Positions 19,994 to 32,835 of a stretch of DNA of 64,000 nt are shown piece by piece; the stretch's first letter is position 1, and every line of letters begins with the position of its first letter. The DNA is taken from the NCBI GenBank assembly GCA_947247005.1, contig OX365955.1:20255322-20319321 (forward strand). The letters are read 5' to 3'. Origin of the DNA: Spisula solida (Eukaryota > Mollusca > Bivalvia > Venerida > Mactridae). Under the pieces are notes generated by a model. It did not search any database. It had not been told where the DNA came from and saw only the letters and a list, made by a program, of their open reading frames with translations. The position numbers were made by a program, and so were the translations under genes.

Positions 19994-22316
19994 AATGACC
20001 TTTATAGTTTCTCACCCAAAATGGATGATGACGTATTTGGAAAGTTTTTTCGCCCACAATGGGTGATGATGTATTTGGAAAGTTTTCCATCTACTACAAA
20101 CTTGATAATGTTGTTTAACAACTACGCCAGTAGCTCGTAATAATGAAACAGTCCTTGCTTGCAGTGAGAAATGACACTTTCTTGAGGCTTAATCAGCCTT
20201 GCTGCCTTGAGCAACCTCGTCAAATATTAACAAAAAATATCACTTTTTGTGATGAATACCCCCACTTCTTGATATAGAGACTTAGTAGCAAACTTCTAAA
20301 TTATGATGAAATGCATTTATTCCTAGTCTAGCTTTAGAACTGGTGACTCATACAGAGTACGGTTGACCGCCGCAATCATAAGCAACAGCGCAGACAAAAT
20401 AATATGTAAACAAATAGAAGAACAATAACGCCCTAAAATCTGATCTGACCATTTGCCAACGATATTCAAAACTCGCCTTGGTATTGACGAGGCTTTAAAA
20501 ACTCATTGGTTACATGTGCAGACAAAATTTATAAGTGTAAAAAACAAAGGGCCATAATTCCCATAAAATTGATCTGACAAATGTGCGCAACAATATGCAC
20601 AATTAGATGTAGTACTGATCAGTCAGGCTTAATTTAGTTGAAATCTGACCAATGGCTATGGAGGAATAGCGTGGCCAAAATTTATAAGTGTTAAAATCAA
20701 AGGGCCATTACTCACATAAATTGATCCGACAAATGTGTACCGACGATATGGACAACCTTACTTTAAAATAGAAATTGCAGTTGAACATATGTCAATATGT
20801 TGCGTTTTACCTGGCAAAACAAGCAATTTATGTGTTTGTTAAAAAACGGGATTTTTTAATTCATTGAAGTTTTGTCTCCTGATAATGCGACAAAGAGGGG
20901 TTGTATTTTCAGTTGAATTTTTATTTCAATGATTCTAATTACGGAAGTATAAGCCGATGGGATCACACAAGGGATTAAATGATTTTTAAAAAATCAACGT
21001 TCAGAAGGGCATAATATACCTTTATCGATAAAAAACCGATCATTCCATATTGATTAGAACATCCCATACAATTTGATTGTTTAAAGTTTAAAACATACTC
21101 AAATAATCGTGACGTCATCAAAGCAATCAGTATCATTATGCGCACAGGCGGATATTGAAATAAATGGTAACTTCATTACGCTGAAACAATACAAAATTAA
21201 TGCATTTCTAAACACAACCTTCTGTAGGCTGACATGTTGCAAAGAAATACATTCGTTGAATCAGAGACAGAATCTTACCAGTTGTATTGTGAAATTACGA
21301 ATCTTTTAAGCAGAAAATTTGATTTAGATTAACCGTTGAACATTTGAACATACCCTGTAGCTACAGATTCATATCTAGATGACATAGAAATCTGATTTAT
21401 TTGAATTGGTTTTGGTATTTCATTTATTTAGTGTAAATTAAGCGACGGGTTAACTTCGAAGTAATTAGTCCTGAAGAAATGTTCTGTCAAAGACAAAGGC
21501 GAGATGATCAAGGATAAGGCGGGGATAATCATATTAACGCATTGTCAAAGTAAGTTGCACGATTCATTACATTCGCCGTTCCATTACAAAACTTTCTTGC
21601 AATCGTGAAAGGTCGGTCATTTCCGTTCTTTCCCGGTAAATGTACAATATAACACATAAAGGCCGTGATGAACAGAATGAAACTTCTAGTGACTGAGATA
21701 CGTTCCAATCATCTAAAATCATAGTACTCCCTCTTTCACGCATTGGCGATGAGAAGTTAAATTTCAGTCAAGTATTCAGTCATGTTAGCAATACCTTAAA
21801 GTAAGCACCTGATACATGCTCATATATAACAATGGAAATTGTTGATTTTTTCTGACCTGTCAAAGGACATAAAATACTTGTCATAATTACATGGTAGCTG
21901 TGCACTAAAGATTATTCTAACACAAGCAGTTGTTTCAGCTATGTACCTACAGAGGAAACTAATATGTGCTAAAACTATCGATAAAACACAGCTACGACTG
22001 AATAACTTCAGACTGCAAATAAGCTTCCGAGGAAGAAAATAGTGCAGTGGTTACTATATCTTGATGTTTTGCCAAAATGCGCAATATCGGCTATGTTAGA
22101 ATCGAAATAATGAATATGTACCTGTGTTTTAGCTATAATAAAACACATTCGATTGTTCGGATGCTTCACACTCGTGATTTTATTACTACGCATCTGAACT
22201 CGTGACTGTGCTATATTCTACGATAAACATGTTTTAACACAGGTGCATAAAGATTAGTCATTATATCTTAAGTAATCCTCACTTTTCTGGCGATGACTTA
22301 TCTGTAATGTTCACAT
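19994..22316. other. Repeat-rich intergenic DNA
   Basis: No gene is seen. 20016-20090 holds a short direct duplication (GATGATGACGTATTTGGAAA-type unit twice, about 36 bp apart). About 20430-20760 holds two to three degraded copies of a motif with GGGCCAT(A/T)A, CATAAA(A)TTGATC and GACAAATGTG, a dispersed type common in bivalve DNA. The remainder is AT-rich and anonymous. Confidence 0.4.
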
Positions 22317-22436
22317 CACATGTTCTCGGCATCTGGATATGACCCCTATGGCCCCATCTACAACCCAACAGCATATACTATTATTTTCCCTCAGATCTCT
22401 CTAAAGGGATCATATCCACATACCGAGCACCTGTGG
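22317..22436. mobile_element. ~120-bp MITE or hairpin
   Basis: ACATGTTCTCGGCATCTGGA (continuing TATGACCCCT) is inverted at the right end as AGGGATCATATCC then ACATACCGAGCACCTGTG. That makes an imperfect inverted repeat of about 30 bp around a short loop. Confidence 0.6.
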
Positions 22437-24071
22437 TTCACATACATTGAATTTAAGCGGTTTTTGACAGGTCAGTACATCTCAAAAATACTATAATTTA
22501 TTCTGGAAAAATTGTGAATAAGATATCAGGTTTTGAAATTTTGCTATACATATTTTACATTAAGGTAATTGTCAGTCATAGGCTAAGGACGCTTACATGC
22601 ATTCGTCTTTGTATTGTCCAGTTAGGATAATGTGAGAGATACGTTTTATTTCATGTGCACACAAAAGGTTACAACCATTGTCTGAACAGGTCAAGTATTT
22701 TAATTTAGCATGTTAATTTTAGATGGGTTGATAAGCCTTTATAATTAGTTTTACTCATACCCTCGTGGCGATGAATATCATCAGAAATTAGGTGTCGAGA
22801 GTGATTAATATAAGTTTAAAAACTTGTTTCAAAATCGACCTTAAACTAATTAGTTTTACTCCGTAACAGTGGACTCGACCACGGTTTCACTCTAGTAGTA
22901 TCCTAACTGGACAGTATGACCATCATACATAGAAACAATGATAAGAAATCTCATTGTAAAAACTGTCGCTTATCAGATTATTTAGATCACGTGATTCGTC
23001 AGGGTGATAAGATGCACCAGACATTCAAAGCGTGGAATCAACTTTTCTTCATAACCACATACATGTAATTTATATGGAAGCCCTGGAGGGCACTTTTGAC
23101 TTATGACTTGTGACTTATAACTTGTGACTTGTGACTTAGGAGTTGTGACCAAACATACTATAAATATATTTGCATGCTTTATTTTTCCCTTGCGTGTAAC
23201 AATAACGTGGATAAAAACGGATGATACGTGAATCGGATTTTTATATTTTCAGCCAGACAGGTAAGTCAGTTTTAGTTGTTTGATTAAATAACAATTGTTA
23301 ACGGATTTACAATCATTCTACTACATAAGAGTTAGGTTTAAAATTCTTCATTATCGATATGTTATTGCATACAAAGTTAGAATATATTTCCAACTTTTTT
23401 ATTATAATTTTAGCGTCACAATCCAAAGGAATCTTTTGGTTAAGGGGAGGGAATAGAATGACCAGTGTAATTAAAATGTTTGTTTGTTTTTGCAGGTGGA
23501 GATAAATGAAATATAAGTCGTGGAATCCTGAAAATATCTCTTGTAGAATATTGCATAAAAAGCTGAGAACAACTACTGTAATGGACAGAAATGCATATAC
23601 GCACAAGTTGAGCATAAATATTATTGTCTCGTTATGAACCTACATATACTCAAATGGAAGTTATGGTTGATATAGTCGACAGAGAAATACAAACCGATCT
23701 GGACTGAGTGACACACAATATGTTTATGAATGTTTATGGTATAGGATCCCTAAGACCCTGTACCATGATAGAGTTCGACACCAAAACCTTGATGGTATAC
23801 ATGTACTCCATTTGATTTTAAGGTGTTGGAAGGGCATGTGTTTAATTCCAAACAGAATTTCACCAATTTACAGCATATGCCATGATTTAAAATATTTGTA
23901 TAACTAAGTATGGCATGTTGTTAGTCGGTATTGTTATGCTGAGCCACTTGAGTATAATTTCATGTGTATGTTGCTCTATTAATTTTGACATGCATGTCTA
24001 ATGCTTCATTTAATCGTAAAGTAAAGCATGGTTATAACGTCTGTTTTATTTCTGCATTTCAATTAAGATTT

Positions 24072-24306
24072 TGATTTGTGACTTATGACTTATGACTTAT
24101 GACTTGTGACTTGTAACTTGTGACTTGTGACTTGTGACTTGTGACTTGTGACTTGTAACTTGTGACTTGTGACTTGTGACTTGTGACTTGTAACTTGTGA
24201 CTTGTGACTTTTGTGACTTGTGACTTGTGACTTGTGACTTGGAACTTATGACTTGTGACTTGTGACTTATGACTTGTGACTTGTGACTTGAGACTTGAGA
24301 CTTATG
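24072..24306. repeat. Internal array of the ~10-bp GACTTGTGAC motif
   Basis: About 23 near-perfect head-to-tail units of ACTTGTGACTTG type, with single-base variants (TATGACTT, TAACTTG) and one short insertion near 24209. The array encodes SHKSQVT repeats on the minus strand, which I treat as incidental. The same motif forms the subterminal repeats of the surrounding element. Confidence 0.9.
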
Positions 24307-24979
24307 ATGTGTAAAATGTGACATACACACTACCTTTGATAAAATTATAGACAGCAAAATGTATCATTATAAGTGTTATTATTATAAATGTTGTAATTTA
24401 ATATGAGTTTGTTATCCTTCGTTTGTTATCAGTATCCATTAAAGCCAAAATCTTTGAATGATATTTAATCATGTAATTGACAGTGTTTTTGGTCTTTGCT
24501 TTATATTGTATACAAAGTTAACTGAAATGCAGTATTATGTTGTAAAAGATAAACGGTAGACAAAAACACATTTGAAAATGACAACTTTGAGTCTGTTGCA
24601 TTACAACGTTTCAAAGTTTATTCAAAATAAATTCCACATAAATCAATATAAGATTGTTTAGGTCACATGTATTTCAAAACATGACAAAATAGCGTATTAT
24701 TTCTAAACATGTCTGACCGACATTACATCTATGAAATTAAACTTATGCGAATAATATAAAGCCATCTTGAAAAGCTTAGTTCGTAGGCGCCGTAAATGTT
24801 AATGTATTGATATCCACAACTTGGAATTGTCCGCAAAACCTTATATGTTCTACTTCACAATTATGGTACATACATGTAACACAATCACATTCAAAATCTA
24901 TTCTAGCCCATAGTGTCACACAATTGCCAAGTTTACATTTGAGCCGGTTGCTTTGCTGGGTTTTAAGACATACAGGTAA

Positions 24980-25060
24980 TTAGGTTTGCACCGCCACATC
25001 ATTTGTCGAACCAAACGCACCGAACACACACACACAACACGGACATTCCATTTTCTTCAC
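24980..25060 (-). CDS. Very tentative terminal exon inside the 2.5 kb element
   Basis: After an acceptor-like ACATTTTCCAG, 26 codons are open to a stop: VKKMECPCCVCVFGAFGSTN then DVAVQT. The Cys-rich part overlaps a short CA/TG microsatellite, so it may be coincidence. No partner exon is identified. Confidence 0.12.
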   Translation of the reverse strand: MKKMECPCCVCVFGAFGSTNDVAVQT

Positions 25061-25572
25061 CTGGAAAATGTAGATGAACATATAATTATTAATACATGTA
25101 CATCAACAAAACTTAAAGTCTAATTCATTATACCATGTATGATCCGAACTATCCATCGCGAATGAGACGCACAAATGATAACGAAAAGGAAGCAAACCAT
25201 AATAATTATGTATGCACATGTACTCGTATAAGACACAGCTATGCCAGGGGAAATTATGCTATTACATGAAGGGTATTCTAGTTAATTGTGTTGACAATTC
25301 AGAATAACGGGTCGTGGCCTTCAACAATGATGATTTCAATCAAACAAAACTTATACCAACTTACCTGACTCACTATAGACTATTATCAGGTAATTCCGAT
25401 TTAGACATCATCCTTTACCATCCACGCTGCCCAAAGAAGTGCGCGCAGATTTATTTATAAAATGTAAGTCACAAGTCGTAAGTCTCAAGTCATTAGTCAC
25501 AAGTTCTAAGTCACAAGTCATAAGTTACAAGTCACAACACCTAAGTCAAAAGTGCCCTCCAGGGCTTCCATA

Positions 25573-26328
25573 AATTTACATGTTATTTATACTCGTAGAA
25601 AGTTGTCAAATGTCGTCAATTTTATACAGTACATTAACATTTGACACTAATACTGACACTGTTAATAGTAGAAATGTGGGTGTCAAATATGACATCGATT
25701 AGATTGACATCCGTTTTGTTACCACATGTCAAGGGGGACCAAGAGATAATTGCACACGCTACAACTAAACGCTTACATAACACGTACGTGCATACTAGTA
25801 TAACGCTTTATACTATATGTATTTAGAGTCATTTGGTATACCAGTATAAACATTGTGGTCATGTAGTCAGAATTTAGAACATCGGAAGTCATGCATTGTT
25901 GAAGTTAAACTTGGTGTTTAACTAGTACGAGAATTGCTCTTATTCATTCCATCCAGAATAGCTTCACGTTTAGACACCTTACGATAATTGTCTGAATCTA
26001 ATCAATGAATGTATGAAATACAATACAGTACAAGATATTAGAAGGTAGTACGTGTTCAAACACATTTAAATCTATAAAATATTGTCTTTGGTCGTCTTCA
26101 ATAACATATATCTGCAAGATGGACTAAAGTGGAAATATAAAGTAAATATATTGTCACAAAGACATTTATTAGTTCATAAGATAGTCACATCAACCCCATA
26201 GCCCAAATATTCAACATAACACCTTATATTATACGAGAGCTATGTCAGTGGTAGGTAACAGAAATCTAATAACGCACATAACACATAACATGTATACTAA
26301 GGATATGTTTCAACTTTTGATGATCATT
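25573..26328. other. AT-rich stretch without recognised features
   Basis: I see no splice-flanked coding segment and no structured repeat here. The one 61-codon frame (25641-25826) has no coding character. Confidence 0.4.
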
Positions 26329-26465
26329 GTTATCAGCTCAATGGTTATCGCGCTTGCCGCCTAATCTGGCCGCTCTGGCGACCTAGGTTCAACTACGGAT
26401 TGAGGCAGTCATATGCCTGCCATATTTCAGCAGACAGCTGACTGGCAAATAAAGGCAATTGAATG
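26329..26465 (+). mobile_element. tRNA-derived SINE, second copy
   Basis: The diverged head TCAGCTCAATGGTTATCGCG and the B-box-like region GGTTCAACTACGGATTGAGG are followed by the shared body CCTGCCATATTTCAGCAGAC and CTGGCAAATAAAGGCA. It is followed directly by GAATGACATAGTTTCAGCTA modules. Confidence 0.75.
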
Positions 26466-27856
26466 ACATAGTTTCAGCTATAAAAAGCTGAATGGAATAG
26501 TCTTGGCAGTCAAAAGACGTACAAATCAGTTTTAATGGTAGTAAACAAGAAGAAGTCTCACCTCACTTATCTCATGATAACATAACATCATACAACAAAA
26601 CATTAGAACATAGGGAAGGGTTTGCAACTAGTTGATGATGGAGAAGTTCTACCTAGAGATGGTGATAATTTAATATTGATATTACGAATAAAACAGATAG
26701 CTGCCCGCCAATCACATGAAGGGAGAACATGCAGTCTTTGAGTTAGAGGTGTGGTTAAATGTAGGTGTGTTAACAGTGGGAGCTGCCTGTTGTTACTTTA
26801 GCTGTCTTTCAGTATATGTCACCTCCTCTGGGAGTCAGCAGGTATATTAATACAATGCCAATCACACAGATATGTCACAAACAATTCCATAGTTTCAACA
26901 GAATGAAGTAGCTTAAAGCTATATTAGGCGTACTAGCATCAAACATCAAATTACTAGAATTAGGAATTTCCATGTTTCCAATTAAATGTAGGCGAGAAAC
27001 TACTCGAATACTAACGGCGTTTTAACACGAGTCAATGAGAAAAATAATTCCAATCATACATCGTTTACAATTCCACGTAAATTTAATTATACAGATTCTA
27101 ATTATAGTAATATTTCATTGATTTCGTACAGTGTTTAATGAAAATTATTCTCCGTCTGTAGACGATAGACCTATTAGTAACATTAGCGATTTTGACGAAC
27201 AAATGAGCGTTTCAAAAACTAATTTTGGTTCATGATTTTTATATTCTTACAGGAAACGGCAGAATTCAATAAAATCGATATAGAACAATAAAGTTCAGTC
27301 AATAAGACCAGACAAAATGGGGTTTTAATAGCCAATTGCTCTAAATAGAGTACCAGTTTTCTTTCAAATTTCAGACTTTCATTCTTTTCATATGCAAATA
27401 AACACACACTTTGACTTTTAAAATAATAGAATTTGGATGATTAGCGAGCATCAACACTGTTTTACAGGGTTAAGAGTCTGACGAAACCTTATAGATGAAT
27501 AATAATTATCGAGGGTATTCGTCTTTTTACAAATCACAAATTGTTTTCTTAGAATACACTTTTTCAAAAACCCTATTAAAATGTTACGAAATATCCTGCT
27601 AGTTAAAAATAAATTCAAATCGATATACATGTACATAATATCGAAGCGCGCGTTATATAGAGTAATTTCTTCTTTGACTTTTCGGTAATAGTTGGTTTAA
27701 CAAGTGATAAACGCAATTTTGTTGTATGCAAACCAAGACACTCAAGTTTCTGGGCATGCCCCTTTAAGGAAAAGGATTAGAATGAAAGAAATAAATAAAT
27801 TTTGTCATATTAGAATCTTCGGCTAGGAAACGTAACGGTTACATTCCGTGCCGAAT
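26466..27856. other. Intergenic stretch
   Basis: 26466-26525 carries GCTGAATG/TTTCAGC modules. The rest is AT-rich with no supported gene. Short minus-strand frames near 27219-27636 look random. Confidence 0.4.
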
Positions 27857-28242
27857 TCGCTGGCTTAGAATTATTATACAATACATATAGTTTATTTTTT
27901 CCAATACATGAGACTTTACAGTCTATGAGCATTACAAATATTTACAATACAAATTTAAACATACAATGGTCAATGACACCAGTAATAATACATGTACATA
28001 ATTATGTATAGTCACTGACTCAAGTCAACATTATTGAATATACATTATAAATTGAATATAAGACTCATGCATATTTAAATCTGCATCACACGACGCTTCT
28101 TATAATAGGCCTCTTTTCATGAAAATCGGAACTGGTCATGTTGACCAAACCGAAGTGTTTTCCTTAAGTAAAGAGTAGTTTTCAGACAGTTCTTTCTTGT
28201 TTTCTCAAAATATTGATTTTGTACTTACGACCTTCTAATTGT
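27857..28242. mobile_element. MITE family M1, copy 2, apparently with nested insertion
   Basis: The left end TCGCTGGCTTAGAATTATTA and right end TTGTACTTACGACCTTCTAA match the family ends. The internal landmarks GCATATTTAAATCTGCATCA and GAAAATCGGAACTGGTCATG begin only at about 28068. About 190 bp of unrelated AT-rich DNA (27875-28060) lies in between, which fits an insertion into the MITE. Confidence 0.7.
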
Positions 28243-29424
28243 TTAGATACTAATAAGAATAATAATGAACCGATCAACTGAAATCCATTTTCTTATTATC
28301 ATGATTCCTCTCGTTGTCACACGAAAAACGAGAAGAAACGAAGTTCAAGAACGCGCGATTGCCACGCGATTGTCGTAGAGAACTGCTAGATTTGATACAA
28401 GATCGCCGTAAGAAAATTCCATGACGTTCATGCGATCATTGCGAGGTGGGTGCAGGAATATTTGTATGTTTCCTTACGCTGGTCGTACGTTTCTGCATTG
28501 AATAAAAAAGGATGTACTAAAAAGTCTTAAGGTGGCATTGAGAAGATAATCGCTGTTTGAAGCCGAATGACTGCCCTACGAAATCCTATCGCCGCAAGCT
28601 AAATGAAACGTCGCAAGCCAAATCTTATCGCAGCCAGCTAAATGGCATGTCGCAAACCATCTTTTGGCGGGTCGAATTTTCTGCGCTTTTTCTAAAGTAT
28701 CATTAGCCGTGAAATGTCGACACTCTTATGTCTGTGAGTTTGTGGTTGGTATTTATGACCTTAGATGTCAGGTACGAATACCATCAACAAAACCGCAGTA
28801 GTCCTTTTTCGTGATAATTTGGCGCCGTTTCCTAAATTACTTCCTTATTTTAGGTGCATTGTCAATGCTAGTTTTAATGAAAAGAAATTAACTAACGAAC
28901 ATAACTCTATTTCTCTCGAATTCTCGAACTCGACATGACCCTGTCAAATACAATATCTGCTCAATTTTTCAGTCTCAATTTGCATTGGTTAAAATACACT
29001 CGTGTTGATTTCGAGATATTAACGGGGGTTTATAGGCATCAGATAGTGTCTAAATTGATACTCATAGATTAAATTTGAAAGTGACATCAGTGTTTAGAAT
29101 AATGAAATAGTTTCCAAAGCTGCACGTCTAGGTCTGGTATTTATCTTTGAGAACAGAGAGTTATAGATTTAATCTTTTCGTAGACGTATCATTACATGGA
29201 TGTACAGTCCTTGACAACAGAGTATCCGTTTGTAAATCTAATTTGACAAAAGCCAATTAAATGAGCTTTGTGTGTAGTTAGGTTACACTAGAGATGTGTT
29301 GAGAATACAAATTCATACACAGAAATGCAGCATGCGATGAGCTACACACGTATAACTAAACAAACAACTCAGTAGAAATTCTACATTCTACAAAAAGCAT
29401 AATTAGTAGTTTTTAATGGAATCT
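28243..29424. other. Intergenic stretch with short GC-rich repeats
   Basis: 28560-28680 has a reiterated motif (CGCAAGCTAAATGAAACGTC, CGCAAGCCAAATCTTATCGC, CAGCTAAATGGCATGTCGCA). 28350-28390 has GCGCGATTGCCACGCGATTG. No gene is supported. Confidence 0.4.
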
Positions 29425-29737
29425 AGAGCAATCCGGAATTTCCTGGTTCGAATATCGTCCGGGGCGTTGGGAATTTCAGAAACACCTTCCAGTCTTTGCA
29501 ACAAAACTTGAGGTGAAACCCAGACGTAGTCTCGTGTGTATCGGTGTTATACATCGGGCACGTTAAAGAACCAATGAGTCTATTAGGAAAAAGCTAGGGC
29601 AGCGCACCCGGATTCCTTGAATGACACAAACTTTCTGCATATTCCCTCAAAACCAGAGATCATTGGTTCATTGGGCAGAGATAGATTCAAATGGTCACAC
29701 TACGTCTGTCTCAGTTTAACGCAAAAAATAAATAAAC
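29425..29737 (+). mobile_element. SINE family S2, plus copy
   Basis: It contains a B-box-like GGTTCGAATATC, then AGTCTCGTGTGTATCGGTGT, GGGCACGTTAAAGAACCAAT and GCGCACCCGGATTCCTTGAA, ending near an A-rich tail (GCAAAAAATAAATAAA). The same sequence runs in reverse at 59875-60195. A 5' truncation is likely, because no A-box is evident. Confidence 0.75.
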
Positions 29738-30523
29738 ACCCACGATATGCAAATTGCAATATTGATGATCTTGCATGAAACGAAGGGGTCATCTTCAGTG
29801 TAGTTGTTGCAATTATTCCTTTGAGAAATAAGACCCATCATCAACTATCATTGAATATATTCCAACCCCTTCATTTGAATATTCTACAAAAACTAAGCAG
29901 AAATTATTATATGACAAAACTAATAGAAAAGGTGTATATAATTATATAACACACAGTTCTATCAATATTGACATATCAAGTCAGGATCTGATACTAATGT
30001 AAAAGGAGCATTTGTAATAGTTACTCTTTTAGCAGAGGAAAATTAACATCTAACACCTTCGGGAAATTTAGAAAATAAAATCGGGGCGTATAATACAATG
30101 GATATGAACTCTTTTACAATGATAACCTAAATGACATTTGTTTAATACGTTTAATAGTGTAATTTAGATTTTCGTCGAATCTAAGTTCATTATATAATCC
30201 CAAAAGGTGTAATGTCGAAGCAATCTCGAAGAATCTCGAATGATGATTGGAATAAAATATGTTTACCCTTTACAAGTTTTGTCTGTCTACTAAGTCACTG
30301 AAGAGCAACAAAAAAGAAAACAAAAAAGTCTGACAGAGACTAGAATAGTTTAAAGCTAAACTGTTTTGTCTGTGTAGAATTTACTATTGATGAAAGCAAT
30401 ACTCACACGTCGACATACATTCAAATTAGAAATGGATTACAATACTATTGTTGAAACTGTGATATTAAAATGTCATAATCTGTATAATTTATCAATGTGA
30501 GACCAATGTACATACTATACAGT
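29738..30523. other. AT-rich stretch, nothing recognised
   Basis: I see neither coding potential nor clear repeats. Confidence 0.4.
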
Positions 30524-30743
30524 TAGCTGGCTTAGAATAAGAAGGTCGTAAGTACAACATCAATATTTTGAGAAAACTGTCTGAAAATTACTCTTTACTT
30601 TGGTAAAACAGGCTTTTCTAACTTATGTTGGTCAACATGACCAGTTCCGATTTTCATGAAAATAGGCTCATAAGAAGCGCCTTTTAATGCAGATTTCACA
30701 TATGTATCAGTCTTATGAGGTCCTTCTACTTCCAAGCTAGCGA
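30524..30743. mobile_element. MITE family M1, copy 3 (inverted interior)
   Basis: The termini TAGCTGGCTTAGAATAAGAA and TACTTCCAAGCTAGCGA match the family. Internal landmarks appear reverse-complemented relative to copy 1 (GACCAGTTCCGATTTTCATG, GGCTCATAAGAAGCGCC). Confidence 0.8.
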
Positions 30744-32574
30744 ATTGTCATAAAACATCGTAATATAAAGCAATTGAGTCAAAATACACATTGATACTCT
30801 TTACAGTCTGTGTTATACTAATGTGATGGTTTGATGTAATTATATGTATTTTATGTCATTCTTCGGAAGATGAGCTCCATTTAATCATACAATGTCTACT
30901 CTATACTGATCTACGTGTTTTCGTATACAGTACCCCTAAATATGTAATCTTTGTTTCCATAAGTTTTTAAACACAAATATTGATACAAAAATTGGGAACA
31001 TGTAGGATAATATACAAAAGACATTTAATAAAGGTAATATTAGTTACATGGTCATCTATTGACCTGGTACAGGATGATAACTAGTCAGTAAATATCGTAC
31101 CTACCGAGATGACCATGCAACGAATTTACCCTACCGATGATCATTCTTAATGGATGTTAACCAAACTTACAGAACACCTCAATAGAAAGACGGCTGAATT
31201 CAGTGCATTTTATCATTGTTTTAACCTCAATATTAAGAACAACACAAACATTAGACCAGTTTGAAATGACATGTCTGTCAAGGGTTGGCTTATCATTGAG
31301 ATGCTGTTGTAACTACTCCCTATCCCAGATCAAGACCAGCTGCCCCAGGCCAGATGGGGAGCAAACTCAAAGTGCTAGTACGTACATTAGGAAAGAGATA
31401 CAATAATATAGACACTGTACATAGTTATTCACCGACACTGTACACCGCGTTTAATTGTCATAATATATACTTCAAAATAAATAAACTCGACGACATAACT
31501 ACATAAGGAGTTCATGAGAGGCTTTTCAATTTGTTTAGACATAATTCTTAACCATCTCGAACTTCGTGACATTCGTCTTGATTATTTCGTCCAGTAAATT
31601 CAGTAAGCTATGAAGATATTACAAAGCGACATGGTATGCAGTTATAGCTTGCCTTAATCGTAATCACAAGACAGCAACAAACATCATACAATTGTGCTTG
31701 CATAGAATCCGAAAGTGCAACATGATTTCGCGACGAGTTTCCACATCGACTTTACCACAACATGACTGCTCAACTTGGTGGACGATCAATTCTGAATCCA
31801 TCCATTGTCAAAAGCCTGTGAAAACACTACTCTTTGCTAAATTAGCGTCTATTTTTATCCTTATTTTACTCGTACAGTGGAGCACACGATGTTTTTGTTC
31901 GAGCGACCTTGACTGATGTAAACAATAACAGCTAGAGTTTCTTCCCTTAGCGTTAGTGACCGGTATTGAAGTAGGCCTAGTGACTTTGGGACCTGGTATT
32001 GAATTAAGCTAACATTCCAAACTGTGCAATAAAACTGAGGTTACATTCCAAACTGCGCAATAATTCTGATAACCTGTATGCGGGGATATTAATTGAACGA
32101 ATTTGCTTGTTTAGCTACTCATTTGTCAGAGGTATGGTAACACTGTATACTATGTTTCCCTACTAGATAAGTATCATTCTTTGACTTTATATTCTGTGAA
32201 ATATGAGGAAAACCTAATATTGAATGTCAGCTATGACAATTATGATTATAGTTCATTCAGAAGCCATGTGAATGTGTGTATTGACATTGTATCTATTGAA
32301 AGACATGCTAAAAGTACATGTAGGACAACTTCTCGGGCGTGTACATACAAACATTCGTTCAGACATTTCAATATGATGAAACCGGTACGTTAATACATGA
32401 ATGCTTGTCAATCCTTATTAAACTCACTAACGTAATTATACGTTGTCTCATTCTATAAGATAGGAAGCAACCCGCACTCTCATATACACAATATTATGTA
32501 TGTGCGTATCAACCTCGTAAGGAGTTAAGTTACCAATTTTCGAAGGCTGCTTTTAGCAATTCAACCGTTCAGCC
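30744..32574. other. Intergenic stretch
   Basis: Plus-strand frames at 31203-31406, 31692-31916 and 32181-32393 are open but begin at non-ATG codons or lack coding features. I do not call them genes. Confidence 0.35.
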
Positions 32575-32835
32575 ACTCTTTGACATTTAACTTCCCCGGG
32601 CCATTAGGCTACCTAAGGAAACATACGTTCGAGACTCCTGGTTTGTGCAGCCAACATTAAGGTACGGCGCCCATGAATATCGAACATGTTCAAACACCAC
32701 CCTCACAGGTACCAATTTACACTTTGGCCGATCGGAGCTTTGTGAACCATTCTTGATCAGAGAAATTAAGCAGTGGTGCAGACGGGGTTCGAACCCAGGA
32801 CCCGCGCCCTATCTCTAGGCTACCGCTTCCCAATG
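32575..32835 (-). mobile_element. tRNA-derived SINE, minus strand (family S3)
   Basis: On the minus strand the head reads GGGAAGCGGTAGCCTAGAGA and later GGTCCTGGGTTCGAACCCCG, with clear A- and B-box motifs. A body with CCAAAGTGTAAATTGGTACC and GGCGCCGTACCTTAATGTTG follows. It differs from the other SINE heads in this window. Confidence 0.7.

Larger units (their letters stand above)
23075..25570. mobile_element. 2.5 kb TIR element with 10-bp subterminal repeats
   Basis: Both ends carry a 29-bp perfect inverted repeat starting TGGAAGCCCTGGAGGGCACT and continuing TTTGACTTA. Inside each end lie about 50-75 bp of variants of a 10-bp motif (GACTTGTGAC), in inverted orientation at the two ends. The element is flanked by TA on both sides (23073-23074, 25571-25572). 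The same 10-mer is amplified in an internal array at 24072-24306. No complete transposase frame is visible. A 100-codon minus frame at 23313-23615 and small frames at 24980-25060 (minus) and 25135-25269 (plus) are unrecognised. Probably a non-autonomous DNA transposon. Confidence 0.75.

Noticed and set aside
23250..23262. 8-bp microexon between TTTTCAG and GTAAGTC
   Set aside because: No partner exons, and it lies inside a transposon.
23313..23615. 100-codon minus frame inside the 2.5 kb element
   Set aside because: AT-rich, no motifs and no splice context. It could be a remnant but cannot be supported.
24097..24357. 86-codon minus frame encoding SHKSQVT repeats
   Set aside because: Direct product of the 10-bp array. 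No independent coding evidence.
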